A DNA stretch of 64,000 nt from Salegentibacter salinarum (lineage in GTDB: Bacteria; Bacteroidota; Bacteroidia; Flavobacteriales; Flavobacteriaceae): NCBI RefSeq assembly GCF_900168115.1, contig NZ_FUZC01000007.1, forward strand, positions 62,001-126,000, read 5' to 3'. The first letter of the stretch is position 1; every line of letters starts with the position of its first letter. The notes under the pieces are model-generated. The model searched no databases. It worked only from the letters and a program-made list of their open reading frames with translations, and had not been told where the DNA came from. Both the position numbers and the translations under genes were made by a program. Positions 9,363-18,067 of the stretch are shown here, in pieces.

Positions 9363-9559
9363 ATGAATACCTACAAGATTTTACGTCCTACCCGCATAAT
9401 TATGTGGGGAAATCCCAATCTTGCTACTCCTTTAATGCTATCAAAGAAGCATGGACTTGGATTTAACGCGGAAAATATTGGTATGGGAAGCCAAAGATGG
9501 AACGGTGGATATTTTCTTATAATGATCATGTACTTTTAAATGACAAACACCAATTATAG
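9363..9559 (+). pseudogene. DUF302 protein remnant
   Basis: Three reading-frame fragments together rebuild the C-terminal half of a DUF302 domain. ILRPTRIIMWGNPNLATPLM lies in the first frame. MDLDLTRKILVWEAKDGTVDIF follows after a frame change near 9445, and SYNDHVLLND, ending at 9559, after another near 9515. This order matches the family pattern LRPTRxxxFGNPxxGTPLM - ALDLPLKxLVWE - xYND. The N-terminal half is not recognisable upstream. It is a decayed gene, not a functional one. It fills much of the 512-bp gap between the SDR and TonB receptor genes. Confidence 0.65.
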
Positions 9560-9586
9560 AAATAAAAGTTTAAAGGCCGCATAAAA

Positions 9587-9616
9587 ATAATCCCCGGAAA
9601 TTTTTCCAGGGATTAT
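9587..9616 (-). terminator. Intrinsic terminator of the TonB receptor gene
   Basis: Read on the minus strand, a stem built from ATAATCCC and GGGATTAT with an inner TTTCC/GGAAA pairing is followed by a T-rich tract. It lies 19 bp past the stop codon of the TonB receptor gene. Confidence 0.75.
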
Positions 9617-9634
9617 CTTATTAAGCCATTAATG

Positions 9635-12508
9635 CTACTTTAGATTAATACTGAGTCTGGCAAATAAAAATCTACCTGCAAATCCAAATTGCTGGGCCGA
9701 TCTTGACCAATCGAATCTACCATCACTACGATTCCCAAATCCTGGATCAGCTGCTTCAGGATAAATATCAAAAATGTTATTTGATCCTAGTGTTAGTGTT
9801 AAAACATCAGTAGCTTTAAAACCTACAGAAAGATCAGTAATTACTTTTCCGTCAAATTCCTGTTGCCTTAGCGGATCTGAAATTGCTTCGGTTACTTTAC
9901 CGAAGTAAACGTTTCTAAGGAAAAAATTAAATTTTCCGGCTACAAGGCTATTACTTAAATTAACCTTTGTTCTTGGTACAGCCTCTTCTAAATAAATACG
10001 GCTATCTTCCGGAAAATAAGTATCTACCAAACCGGCTCTTTCCAATTCAGGAGAAGCCTGAATATTTCCAACTTGCTTTGTCTTGGAGAATGTAGCCGCA
10101 AGATCTGATTTTAACTGAAGATTTTCACCAAAAACAGCATTATGGGTAATTACTGCATCGATACCTTTTGATTCAGTATCTATGGCATTTGCAAAAAATG
10201 CAGCGGCTGTTGCATTCGCTTGAGAGAGTAACTGATCCAATTCCGTACCTGTTCCCGGACCTCTAAACTGTCTGGTATACACAACTCTATCATCTATAGC
10301 AACAAAATATCCATCCACCGTGAAAGTAAGATTTGCATCAGGAATTTTTGCAGTAAGGCCAACACTCACACTTTGTGAAGTTTCTTCCTTTAACTCTGGA
10401 ATACCCAGCAACTGTGCTGCTCGGCTATCGTTAGAAAATGTTCCAACCTCTACTGGAACTCCTTCATCATTAAATACGGTAGATGTTGAATTGAAATTTA
10501 ACTGGTGTAACGATGGCGCTCTAAAACCTGTATTTGCTGCACCTCTAATATTTACATTTTCACTAAGCTTATAACGAGATGCCAGTTTGAAGTTAATAGT
10601 AGATCCAAAATCAGAATAATTTTCAAATCTAGTAGCGAAGGTTAGCAGGAATTTATCGGTAAAGTCTGCTTCAACATCAAAATATCCAGCTACACTGCTT
10701 CGTTCGCGAGAAATTTCATTTTGCGGACTAAAACCTGGGAATACCTGAGATCCTCCTGCCCGAGCATTTCCGAAGAAATCCTGTGCGGGAACTTGAGAAG
10801 CATTGGTAATTACATCACCCTCTTCAGTATATTGTTCGTAAGATGCTCTTTCACCGGCATTAATTTCGTAATTCTCCCAACGATGTTCTGCTCCGAAAGC
10901 CACGTTTAGGCCATCAAAAACATCTTCAAAATATTTGGAAATATCAAGGTTGGTGGTGTTTTGTGAAAATGAAAACCCCCCGGCATCAAAACTGGTAGGG
11001 GAGGCACCTTCTAAAGACGCATTAGAAGTATTTGAAATTAAATAATCAAACCTGTTTTGCCCGTAGGTATTACTGAAATCCACATTCCATTCGCCGATCA
11101 TTCCTTTAATACCAGCCGATAAGGATTTATCTTTAATTTTTGAATTAATTCGTGGAAGAAACCCATTAATGTAAATAGGGGTATAGGTTCGGCTTTGATT
11201 TGGTAATCGGTAAAAGCCCGCCGACTCTCCTCGTCGAGAGCTAATTCCCGCAAAAGAGTATAATTCAGTCCCATTATCATCCAGGGGGAGTGAAAGATTA
11301 GCAAAGAATCGACCACCGCGAAGCGCAGATTGACCTACCCTCATATTGTAATCGCTTCGCTGTTGCCCACGGGCTTCAAGTTCTGCTTCGGTAACATTCA
11401 TTCCAAGTAGCCCTTGTAAAGCTGATCTGTCTTCAGCGGAAGCAATATCATTTTGAAAATCAGAATCGAAATAGGAAACCTGTTGGGCAAATTGCTTAAT
11501 TTGATTATCGCTAAGATCTGAAATATCGGCCCCACTATTAGTGGCAACGCGCTCAATGGCATTGTAGGCATTAAAAATAGAACCTTCCCATTCTGCCATT
11601 CGGTTATAAGGCTCTCGGTAATCAAAGTCCCCGGCGAAATTTACAAATCCGCCATTCTCGCCGAGACCAATTCCATAGCTTGCCGCAACGTTTACAGTTT
11701 CGCCGTCTATTCCTCCGGTTTGTTTGTTAGCATTTTTCGAGAAATTTGCACCAGAAGTTACGTTTAAATTCAACTCCCCAACTTCTTCATTTAGAACAAT
11801 ATTAATTACCCCTGCAATAGCATCAGAACCATATTGTGCGGCAGCACCATCCCTCAATACTTCAATTCTTTGAATAGCCGCTGCCGGAATTGCATTTAAA
11901 TCGGTTCCAACACTTCCCCGTCCAAAAGAGCCGTTGACATTAATTAAAGAAGAATTATGTCTTCTTTTCCCATTGATGAGTACTAAAACCTGGTCTGGAC
12001 CAAGTCCTCTTAAGGATGCGGGGTCAATATGGTCTGTACCATCTGCAATTGTTTGCGTATTTGAAGAGAATGAGGGCGCAACATAATTAAGCATCTGGTT
12101 AAGGTTTACTTGTGGTACCGCCGTTTGTATTTCCTGCATGTCCAATACATCGACAGGAACGGCAGATTCCGTTACGGTTCGGCTACGACTTCTGGAGCCT
12201 ACCAACACTACTTCTCCCAGGGCAGTACCCGCAACCATTTTTACATCTATGGTAGTCTGGTCTATTACTATTTCCCTGGCATCAAAGCCCACAAAGGTAA
12301 AGACCAACGTTTCTCCCATAGAAGCATTAATAGAATAATTACCATCAAAATCGGTAATGGTTCCCTGATTGGTTCCTTTAATCGCAACCGAAACACCGGG
12401 TAGTGGCTGGGATTGATCATCTATTACTGTTCCCGAAATTTCCGTCTCCTGACTAAAGACAAGAGTTCCGAAAAAAAGAAAACAAATCACTAAGTAATTC
12501 TTTATCAT
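9635..12508 (-). CDS. TonB-dependent outer-membrane receptor with CarboxypepD_reg-like domain
   Basis: The 957-residue protein has a signal peptide ending at FSQ (residue 19). A carboxypeptidase-like regulatory domain follows (about 22-100, ISGTVIDDQSQPLPGVSV and FDGNYSI), then a plug domain (about 110-240, with LIDGKRRH-like VLINGKRRHNSS and VLRDGAAAQYGSDAIAGVINI), and a large beta barrel ending in an aromatic/hydrophobic C-terminus (FARLSINLK). No SusD partner is adjacent, so it is not a typical SusC pair. The neighbour upstream is gamma-glutamyltransferase, so peptide or thiol uptake is possible but only an inference. A TATCTTTG -7 box lies 20 bp before the start. Confidence 0.95.
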   Translation of the reverse strand: MIKNYLVICFLFFGTLVFSQETEISGTVIDDQSQPLPGVSVAIKGTNQGTITDFDGNYSINASMGETLVFTFVGFDAREIVIDQTTIDVKMVAGTALGEVVLVGSRSRSRTVTESAVPVDVLDMQEIQTAVPQVNLNQMLNYVAPSFSSNTQTIADGTDHIDPASLRGLGPDQVLVLINGKRRHNSSLINVNGSFGRGSVGTDLNAIPAAAIQRIEVLRDGAAAQYGSDAIAGVINIVLNEEVGELNLNVTSGANFSKNANKQTGGIDGETVNVAASYGIGLGENGGFVNFAGDFDYREPYNRMAEWEGSIFNAYNAIERVATNSGADISDLSDNQIKQFAQQVSYFDSDFQNDIASAEDRSALQGLLGMNVTEAELEARGQQRSDYNMRVGQSALRGGRFFANLSLPLDDNGTELYSFAGISSRRGESAGFYRLPNQSRTYTPIYINGFLPRINSKIKDKSLSAGIKGMIGEWNVDFSNTYGQNRFDYLISNTSNASLEGASPTSFDAGGFSFSQNTTNLDISKYFEDVFDGLNVAFGAEHRWENYEINAGERASYEQYTEEGDVITNASQVPAQDFFGNARAGGSQVFPGFSPQNEISRERSSVAGYFDVEADFTDKFLLTFATRFENYSDFGSTINFKLASRYKLSENVNIRGAANTGFRAPSLHQLNFNSTSTVFNDEGVPVEVGTFSNDSRAAQLLGIPELKEETSQSVSVGLTAKIPDANLTFTVDGYFVAIDDRVVYTRQFRGPGTGTELDQLLSQANATAAAFFANAIDTESKGIDAVITHNAVFGENLQLKSDLAATFSKTKQVGNIQASPELERAGLVDTYFPEDSRIYLEEAVPRTKVNLSNSLVAGKFNFFLRNVYFGKVTEAISDPLRQQEFDGKVITDLSVGFKATDVLTLTLGSNNIFDIYPEAADPGFGNRSDGRFDWSRSAQQFGFAGRFLFARLSINLK

Positions 12509-12527
12509 AATATTATAGTTTTATAAT

Positions 12528-12535
12528 CAAAGATA
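12528..12535 (-). promoter_or_regulatory. -7 box of the TonB receptor promoter
   Basis: On the minus strand the octamer TATCTTTG fits the Bacteroidetes -7 consensus TAnnTTTG and lies 20 bp upstream of the ATG. Further upstream (12577-12603) the sequence is rich in AACGTTAA-type short inverted and direct repeats, which could be an operator. Confidence 0.5.
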
Positions 12536-12601
12536 ATAAAACCAAAACCCTAGTAAATCTATATGTTATTAATTTTAAAATTTTAACGTTAAACGTTTTC
12601 G

Positions 12602-14305
12602 TTAATAACCCCTTGCGGATTCATCTCCTCTTCGGTCAGCACCTCCCTCTAACATTCCATTGGAAAGCACCTTAATAGCGTTTACTTTACCAATAATCTG
12701 AGAGTCCTGTTGATTTATCTCATAGCCCCGTAGCTCCAGGGAGTCAAGTAATTCTTCTTCAAAGGCTTTGGGTTCGAAGAGTATTTCATCTGGCAGCCAT
12801 TGATGATGGAATCGGGGTGCATCCACGGCCTCCTGCATCGACATATCAAAGGTCTGAACATTTAAAATTGTTTGTAAAACGGAGGTTATAATGGTTGATC
12901 CTCCAGGACTCCCTAAAACCATAAAGAGTTCATTGTCTCTTTCTACAATGGTTGGGGTCATAGAACTTAACATTCTTTTTTCGGGAGCAATAGCATTAGC
13001 TTCTGCACCAATTAATCCGAACATGTTCGGTACACCTGGTTTGGAACTAAAATCATTCATTTCATTGTTTAAGAAAAAGCCTAGTTCTTCTATGTACATC
13101 TTAGAACCATAGGCTCCATTAAGTGTTGTCGTCACGGAAACTGCGTTGCCAAGAGAATCAACGATAGAATAATGGGTAGTTTCCATGCTCTCAAAACCAC
13201 TTATTCTTCCATAATCTATTTCATTGGAAGGTGTAGCCTGATTAGGTGTGAAGGATTCCATCCTGTTTTTCAAATAGTAATCTGAAAGTAGGCTATCGGT
13301 GGGGATTTCGACAAAATCTGGATCGCCTAAATAGTAACTTCTATCGGCATATGCTCTTCTTTCGGCTTCCGTTAATAATTGGATATAAGGCAAGTTGTTA
13401 TGTCCGTATTCAGTGAGTGGATAGTGCTCTAACATTTTAAGGATTTGTCCTAATACAATTCCTCCACTTGAAGGGGGAGGCATAGATATTATTTTAAGAT
13501 CCTTATAATCAACTTCAATTGGATTTCTCCAACGAACTTGATAATCTTTAAAATCCTGCAAGGTGATGATGCCGCCCTTTCGATCTAAAAAAGCGACTAT
13601 TTTATTCCCGGTAGAGCCACCATAAAACTCATCTCTTCCATTTCTTATAACCCTTTCTAGTGTAGCTGCGAGAGCTTCATTTTTAATGGTATCACCTAAT
13701 TTATGATCTAAAGCGAACATTATAGTATCTTCATTGTTTTCTAAAAATTCATTTTGATATTTTTTCAGTCTATTTTGTTGATTTTCTGTAACTACAAATC
13801 CCTTTTTGGCTAACTCCACTACCGGTTTGAGGATAGTATCGATTGGCAGGGTGCCAAATTTTTCATGGACAGCAAATATACCGGCTACAGTACCGGGCAC
13901 TCCCACTGCCAGACCACCATAGCGACTAGCCATACTATTTACTTCGCCTTTCTCATTTTGATACATTGTTTTAGTAGCGGCCAGGGGAGCCTTTTCCCGG
14001 AAATCAAGTGATCCTTTATTACCATTTGCTTCTCGGTATACCATAAAGCCACCACCTCCCAGGTTGCCGGCAAAAGGATAAGTTACTGCCAGGGCCATCT
14101 CGGTTGCTACCATAGCATCAAAAGCATTTCCTCCTTTCTGCATTATTAAAACACCAATATCGGAGGCTTCTGCCCGTGCAGAAACTACCATTGCATTTGG
14201 AGTCACCAGAGCTTTGGAAGATTGTGAATTTGATGAGAGTTGCTCAGGGGATTCCTTGCAAGAAAGTGTAAGCAGGGATATTAAAATCAGGATATATAAT
14301 CTCAT
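12602..14305 (-). CDS. ggt: Gamma-glutamyltransferase, lipoprotein form
   Basis: The 567-residue protein is a Ntn hydrolase that cleaves gamma-glutamyl bonds of glutathione and related peptides. The start at 14305 is preferred over an in-frame ATG at 14383, because it gives a lipoprotein signal (MRLYILILISLLTLSCKE). The upstream part would overlap a promoter palindrome. The autoprocessing site is in METTHYSIVDSLGNAVSVTT, where the first Thr of THYS is the expected nucleophile. GNLGGGGFMVY, a substrate loop, SSMTPTIV and GSPGGSTIITSVLQT complete the family pattern. The protein is likely exposed in the periplasm, where it would make amino acids from extracellular thiols available. Confidence 0.93.
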   Translation of the reverse strand: MRLYILILISLLTLSCKESPEQLSSNSQSSKALVTPNAMVVSARAEASDIGVLIMQKGGNAFDAMVATEMALAVTYPFAGNLGGGGFMVYREANGNKGSLDFREKAPLAATKTMYQNEKGEVNSMASRYGGLAVGVPGTVAGIFAVHEKFGTLPIDTILKPVVELAKKGFVVTENQQNRLKKYQNEFLENNEDTIMFALDHKLGDTIKNEALAATLERVIRNGRDEFYGGSTGNKIVAFLDRKGGIITLQDFKDYQVRWRNPIEVDYKDLKIISMPPPSSGGIVLGQILKMLEHYPLTEYGHNNLPYIQLLTEAERRAYADRSYYLGDPDFVEIPTDSLLSDYYLKNRMESFTPNQATPSNEIDYGRISGFESMETTHYSIVDSLGNAVSVTTTLNGAYGSKMYIEELGFFLNNEMNDFSSKPGVPNMFGLIGAEANAIAPEKRMLSSMTPTIVERDNELFMVLGSPGGSTIITSVLQTILNVQTFDMSMQEAVDAPRFHHQWLPDEILFEPKAFEEELLDSLELRGYEINQQDSQIIGKVNAIKVLSNGMLEGGADRRGDESARGY

Positions 14306-14344
14306 AGAATGAATGGTAATAGCAAAATTAAAATTGAATTTATT

Positions 14345-14381
14345 GAATACATCCAAAAGTATACGACTTTTGGATGTATTC
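14345..14381 (-). promoter_or_regulatory. Perfect 16-bp inverted repeat overlapping the ggt promoter
   Basis: GAATACATCCAAAAGT (14345-14360) and its exact reverse complement (14366-14381) are separated by five bases. On the minus strand a -7-like octamer TACTTTTG (14361-14354) sits inside the repeat, about 50 bp before the ggt start. The arrangement suggests a repressor operator or an RNA hairpin at the transcript start. No regulator gene is adjacent. Confidence 0.6.
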
Positions 14382-14460
14382 AAATTTATAAATAACTACC
14401 AATAGGCACTTATTGTTCGGAAAAGCGATTGAAGTATAAATATATTATTTATAGAAGACA

Positions 14461-14997
14461 ATGAATTCTTATAAAAGCGAAAAATTAATTTTACAAATTT
14501 TATTAATACTATTATTTTTATCTCTTAAAGCTTCCATTCCTCTCCAGTTTTTTATAATGTCATTATTCCATATCAAATTGTAAAGGATGTCCCTAAATTT
14601 GAACAAAGACCCTTTTCTGAATGAAAAAATTTAATATTATACCGGGCTTAAACGGGTAATAGGTTTAGCATTTTTCAGTGGTACTGCTGATACCAAAGTA
14701 TACTGTGAATCATTAATTCAAAATGAAAAATCGAATGAATATAGCGGAGTAATAATAGAAAAGTACATTGATCAAGATCAACATATGTCTGAGAAAGTGA
14801 TTCTTGATAAAAGTTCAGGAACCGAGGTAATTCTTTTAGATTGGTAAACAAGTGGATTTTTTGATTTTTTAAAAATAGGCAATTCAATTTCTAAGAACCC
14901 GAACAGTCTACAAGTTAATGCTTTTGGGAACAATCGAGACACCCCTTATAACCTGGAATTCTCTTGTTTAGAGGAAAACAAAAGTTTAAAGAAATAA
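14461..14997 (+). pseudogene. Decayed gene for a secreted hypothetical protein
   Basis: Fragments in successive frames together rebuild one protein of about 175 residues. The ATG at 14461 opens a signal-like sequence (KLILQILLILLFLSLKAS). After frame changes comes VIIPYQIVKDVPKFEQRPF near 14560-14620. Then a frame open from 14635 reads GLKRVIGLAFFSGTADTKVY to EVILLDW, an in-frame TAA at 14845-14847, and on through TSGFFDFLKIGNS to a final stop at 14995-14997. At least one stop and two frameshifts make it non-functional. The family is not recognised. Confidence 0.6.
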
Positions 14998-15337
14998 AAT
15001 TGTTGCCAACAAAATATCCTCTGAAAAGCAATAAGCCCTTCTCTCAGATTTAATGTTTTATTTTCTATTTTATTTCATCTTGATGATGTTTTTGGAGTGT
15101 TGAAATGTTGGCAAGTTTTTCAGCACTTGCTTACTTGTCAATATTTCAATACTTATAACCTACTCCGCATCCTATATGTGGTCCTCACTCTGGCATCATA
15201 TGATTTTGATTCTAAAAACCTGTCCACTAGCTAAAAAATGTGATCCAGAATTGGCCATGTATACTGTTTTGTGATATATGCTGAAATTGGTTTGAGCTGG
15301 TTAGTATTAATTTTTAAAATTTATCCAACGACACCTA
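14998..15337. repeat. Gene-free region with a 112-bp inverted-repeat-bounded element
   Basis: No coding sequence is visible. TTGCCAACA at 15003-15011 and its exact reverse complement TGTTGGCAA at 15106-15114 bound a 112-bp AT-rich segment. The spacing and the GCCAAC/GTTGGC ends recall integron attC sites, but an internal symmetric stem is weak. A similar TGCCAACAA occurs at 17456-17464 beside another repeat. Confidence 0.45.
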
Positions 15338-15765
15338 CTACATAGGGAGTTTCTGTTTTATAACTTCCAGTGTTCTACTGATAAGTTTATGAGCGATTTT
15401 GACAATATTTTTTTTATCCTCTTTTTCTAAATGAGTAGGGTAGTAAGCCTTTATTACAGAATCTGTGCGAATGGCCTGCCAGGCAGCTTCCACAAAATAG
15501 GATCGGATCAGGCGGTTGGATCTGGGGTTTATTCCCATAGCTTTATTGGAAGCACCACTTTGATGCATTCCCGGGGCAAGACCGACATATCCTGCCAGGT
15601 GTTTTAAGGAACCAAACCGTACTGAAACAGTTGTTCAGGAACAGGTCGCATGGAAAAGGATTTACCTGCAAAAAGATCAGTGCTGCAATGTATTTTCCAG
15701 CTTCTCTTGTGAATATCAATAGCAACGTATAACTTTGGAATTAAAGTAGTAGATTGAGTGTCCAT
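15338..15765 (-). mobile_element. IS110-family transposase remnant with internal deletion
   Basis: The ATG at 15765 begins MDTQSTTLIPKLYVAIDIHK, the start of an IS110-family (DEDD) transposase with its first catalytic Asp in AIDIHK. After about 50 residues the frame breaks. The sequence resumes in another frame with the C-terminal transposase_20 region, HLAGYVGLAPGMHQSG then INPRSNRLIRSYFVEAAWQA. It ends at 15338. Roughly 200 residues of the middle are missing, including the other catalytic acids, so the element cannot move by itself. Flanking non-coding ends may survive: the 15766-16020 stretch would be where a bridge RNA lies in intact members. Confidence 0.8.
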
Positions 15766-15832
15766 ATCTTATCGTTTTTTTTATTTAAGATACTTGATTT
15801 ACTGCTTTTTCATCGATGTAAAAAAGATGCTT

Positions 15833-15953
15833 AAACCAGTCCCAAATCGAAAGTCCGTGCTTGCTTGCAGCGCCTGATTCTCCTGCGGAAAATCAAGCTC
15901 GCCTGTTCGCACTGTTTTTATACGGGACCTTAGCAGCAAGCGAAAAAATGACG
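15833..15953. repeat. Structured intergenic repeat, copy A
   Basis: The core AAATCGAAAGTCCGTGCTTGCTT (15843-15865) recurs almost unchanged at 17483-17505. The whole 121-bp unit also shares its start (AAACC-GTC-AAAT-GAAA) and end (GCAC-TTTTTAT, then AGCAA-AATGACG) with 18068-18174. It contains internal pairings such as CTGATT with AATCAAG. It lies between the IS110 remnant and the fur-like gene. Confidence 0.55.
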
Positions 15954-16020
15954 TAATATAGAAATAGAATAAATAGGTGTTTTGAAGAATTAAGACACTT
16001 TTTTTTAATGGAAAAGCAGA

Positions 16021-16443
16021 ATGGACAAGGTTACTGTAAACAAATTATTAAATAGAAGTACGAAACCGACAAGTATGAGAATTTTGGTATACGATTTTCT
16101 TGTAACCCAAAATGTGGCATTGTCATTATCGGAAATTGAAGAGCAGCTTTTTACTGCAGATAGAACTACAATATACCGGACCTTAAAAACATTCGAAGAG
16201 AAAGGAATTGTACATAGTATTCAGGAAAACACCACCACAAAATACGTTTTGTGTGATGATGAATGTAGTGAAAGTACACATAAAGATTGGCATTTACATT
16301 TCTACTGTAAAATATGTAAACAAACCACTTGTAGGGAAAATATTCTTTTGCCCAACCAGATAGAGGGAGATTTCAGGATTGATGAAATCCGCTTCTTCGC
16401 CAAAGGGATTTGCGAAAATTGTCTCGATGAAAGTTTGCAATAG
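16021..16443 (+). CDS. Fur family metal-responsive repressor
   Basis: The 140-residue protein has the Fur winged helix (about 1-80, LSEIEEQLFTADRTTIYRTLKTFEEKGIVH). A dimerisation/metal domain follows, with DWHLHFYCKICKQTTC and, near the C-terminus, ICENCLDE. The two CxxC pairs suggest a structural zinc, and the histidine cluster HKDWHLHF fits the regulatory metal site. Length is normal. It is 47 bp upstream of a CzcD-like exporter on the same strand, so a zinc- or cobalt-sensing role controlling that gene is likely. The exact metal cannot be told from sequence. Flanking repeats suggest that the pair moves as a unit. Confidence 0.88.
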   Translation: MDKVTVNKLLNRSTKPTSMRILVYDFLVTQNVALSLSEIEEQLFTADRTTIYRTLKTFEEKGIVHSIQENTTTKYVLCDDECSESTHKDWHLHFYCKICKQTTCRENILLPNQIEGDFRIDEIRFFAKGICENCLDESLQ

Positions 16444-16490
16444 TATTGCACAACATAAGCCATTATTTTTGTATTTAAATAACAAATAAA

Positions 16491-17438
16491 ATGGCAAATA
16501 ATCACGAACATATAAATTGTAACAGGGACAATCACAACCACAACCCTGCAGGAAATAAACGTTCTAAAAAAAGTGCATTGTCATTAGCTTTTTGGCTCAA
16601 CTTTTTCTTTTCAATAATTGAACTAATTGGTGGTATCTTAACCAATTCAACAGCAATTATTGCAGATGCGTTTCACGATTTTATGGATGCAGGAGCAATA
16701 GGTTTGGCAATATTGTTAGAAAATGTTTCGGACAAGAAACGCACCGCTAAATTTTCCTATGGTTACAAACGTTTTTCGCTTTTAGCAGCATTAGGTTTGT
16801 CCATATTTCTATTGGCAGGCTCAGTAACAATGGTTTTTGCTGCATACAACTCTTTTATAAATCCTAAAGAAATTCACAGTGTAGGAATGTTATGGTTGGC
16901 AGTTTTAGGGCTTGCAGTAAATGGGTTTGCTTTCCTTAGAATAAAAAATGAGGGCGGACATCATCATCAGGGACATAACCATAACAGCGAATCTATAATG
17001 CTTCATTTGTTCGAAGATGTATTGGGTTGGGCGGTCGTATTGATTGGAGCTGCAATCATACACTTTACAGGTTGGAATTGGATAGACGGATTTTTAACGA
17101 TTGCTATTGCTTTATATATAGGGATCAATGCTTCTAAAAATTTAATCAATACCCTTAAAGTAATGTTGCAGTCGGTACCTGAAAATGTAGATCTGAGCCA
17201 TTTAGAAACGGATTTACACAAAATAGAAGGCATTACCAATATACACGATCTTCACGTGTGGAGTTTGGACGGTAGTTACAATGTAGGCTCCTTACACGCA
17301 GTTGTCAACAACGCAACAGGAAAAGCTGAACAGGATATTTTAAACAAAATAATCAAACTTATGCGAAAACATCGTATTCAGCATCCTACTGTTCAGATTG
17401 AAACAAACTTCAACAGATGTCAATTAAAACATTGTTAG
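16491..17438 (+). CDS. CzcD-like cation diffusion facilitator
   Basis: The 315-residue inner-membrane transporter has a His-rich N-terminus and six helices. Helix 2 carries the metal pair IADAFHDFMDAG (H62, D66), and helix 5 carries HLFEDVLGW. A His-rich loop (GGHHHQGHNHN) lies before helix 5, and a cytosolic domain has HDLHVWSLDG. It should export zinc, cobalt or cadmium in exchange for protons. It follows a Fur-family regulator by 47 bp and is probably co-transcribed with it. It is closely similar in plan to the transporter at 21701, so the window carries two CzcD-like exporters plus one atypical CDF. Confidence 0.92.
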   Translation: MANNHEHINCNRDNHNHNPAGNKRSKKSALSLAFWLNFFFSIIELIGGILTNSTAIIADAFHDFMDAGAIGLAILLENVSDKKRTAKFSYGYKRFSLLAALGLSIFLLAGSVTMVFAAYNSFINPKEIHSVGMLWLAVLGLAVNGFAFLRIKNEGGHHHQGHNHNSESIMLHLFEDVLGWAVVLIGAAIIHFTGWNWIDGFLTIAIALYIGINASKNLINTLKVMLQSVPENVDLSHLETDLHKIEGITNIHDLHVWSLDGSYNVGSLHAVVNNATGKAEQDILNKIIKLMRKHRIQHPTVQIETNFNRCQLKHC

Positions 17439-17455
17439 TACACAAAAAAGCCAGC

Positions 17456-17509
17456 TGCCAACAAAGGTGTTGAATCAATCTTAAATCGAAAGTCAGTGCT
17501 CGCTTCTTT
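17456..17509. repeat. Structured intergenic repeat, copy B (short)
   Basis: TGCCAACAA at 17456-17464 is followed by the core AAATCGAAAGTCAGTGCTCGCTT at 17483-17505, which differs from copy A at only a few positions. The copy is cut short 24 bp before the MepB-like gene. Confidence 0.5.
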
Positions 17510-17532
17510 AAAAATCAAACTAAGTAAGAAAT

Positions 17533-18027
17533 ATGGATGATAATCTTAACCGAATAAAGACGGAAATTTATGAAAAATGCGGATTTAAAATATCGGATTT
17601 TCTACTTGAAACGGAAAGTAAAGAGTATGAAGCTTGCAGATTTGATTTAAACGGTCGAAAAATTATAAGCAGAAACGCTAAAATTACCCCTAAAAAAGTA
17701 GGACAGTTTGTTACTTTTTGGAAACGGAATGGAAATGGACCAATTGAACCTTTTAAAGAAAATGACCAATTTGATTTTTTTACAGTAAACGTAAAGTCTG
17801 AAAACGAGTTGGGACAATTTGTTTTTCCAAAATCTGTGTTGATGAAAAAAGGAATCATATCAACAGAGAAAAAAGAAGGAAAAAGGGCAATTCGCGTGTA
17901 CCCGAGTTGGGTCAATGCAAATAATAAACAAGCGGAAAGAACTCAAAAATGGCAGTTAAATTATTTTTACGAAATAACGTATCCGACAGATTTCAAAAAA
18001 GTAGTGGGGTTATATAATACTGAATAA
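17533..18027 (+). CDS. MepB-like protein
   Basis: The 164-residue soluble protein contains EYEACRFDLNGRKIISRNAK, ITPKKVGQFVTFWKRNGNGP, and later GKRAIRVYPSWV and AERTQKWQLNYF. These are the blocks of the MepB family, first named from the Staphylococcus mepRAB locus. Its biochemical function is unknown. Length is typical. It stands alone between repeat copies B and C, in the position of a gene cassette. No other mep gene is near, which supports horizontal spread of the single gene. Confidence 0.85.
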   Translation: MDDNLNRIKTEIYEKCGFKISDFLLETESKEYEACRFDLNGRKIISRNAKITPKKVGQFVTFWKRNGNGPIEPFKENDQFDFFTVNVKSENELGQFVFPKSVLMKKGIISTEKKEGKRAIRVYPSWVNANNKQAERTQKWQLNYFYEITYPTDFKKVVGLYNTE

Positions 18028-18067
18028 CCGTGCGGGAAGTACTACTTTCAACATATAAAACACTGCT

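Noticed and set aside
12577-12603. AACGTTAAACGTT cluster as a defined operator
   Set aside because: Short, overlapping AT-rich repeats near the ggt stop; no spacing rule to a promoter could be shown, so it is only mentioned with the TonB promoter.
14305-14383. Upstream ATG at 14383 for ggt
   Set aside because: It would place an odd peptide before the lipoprotein signal and overlap the promoter palindrome.
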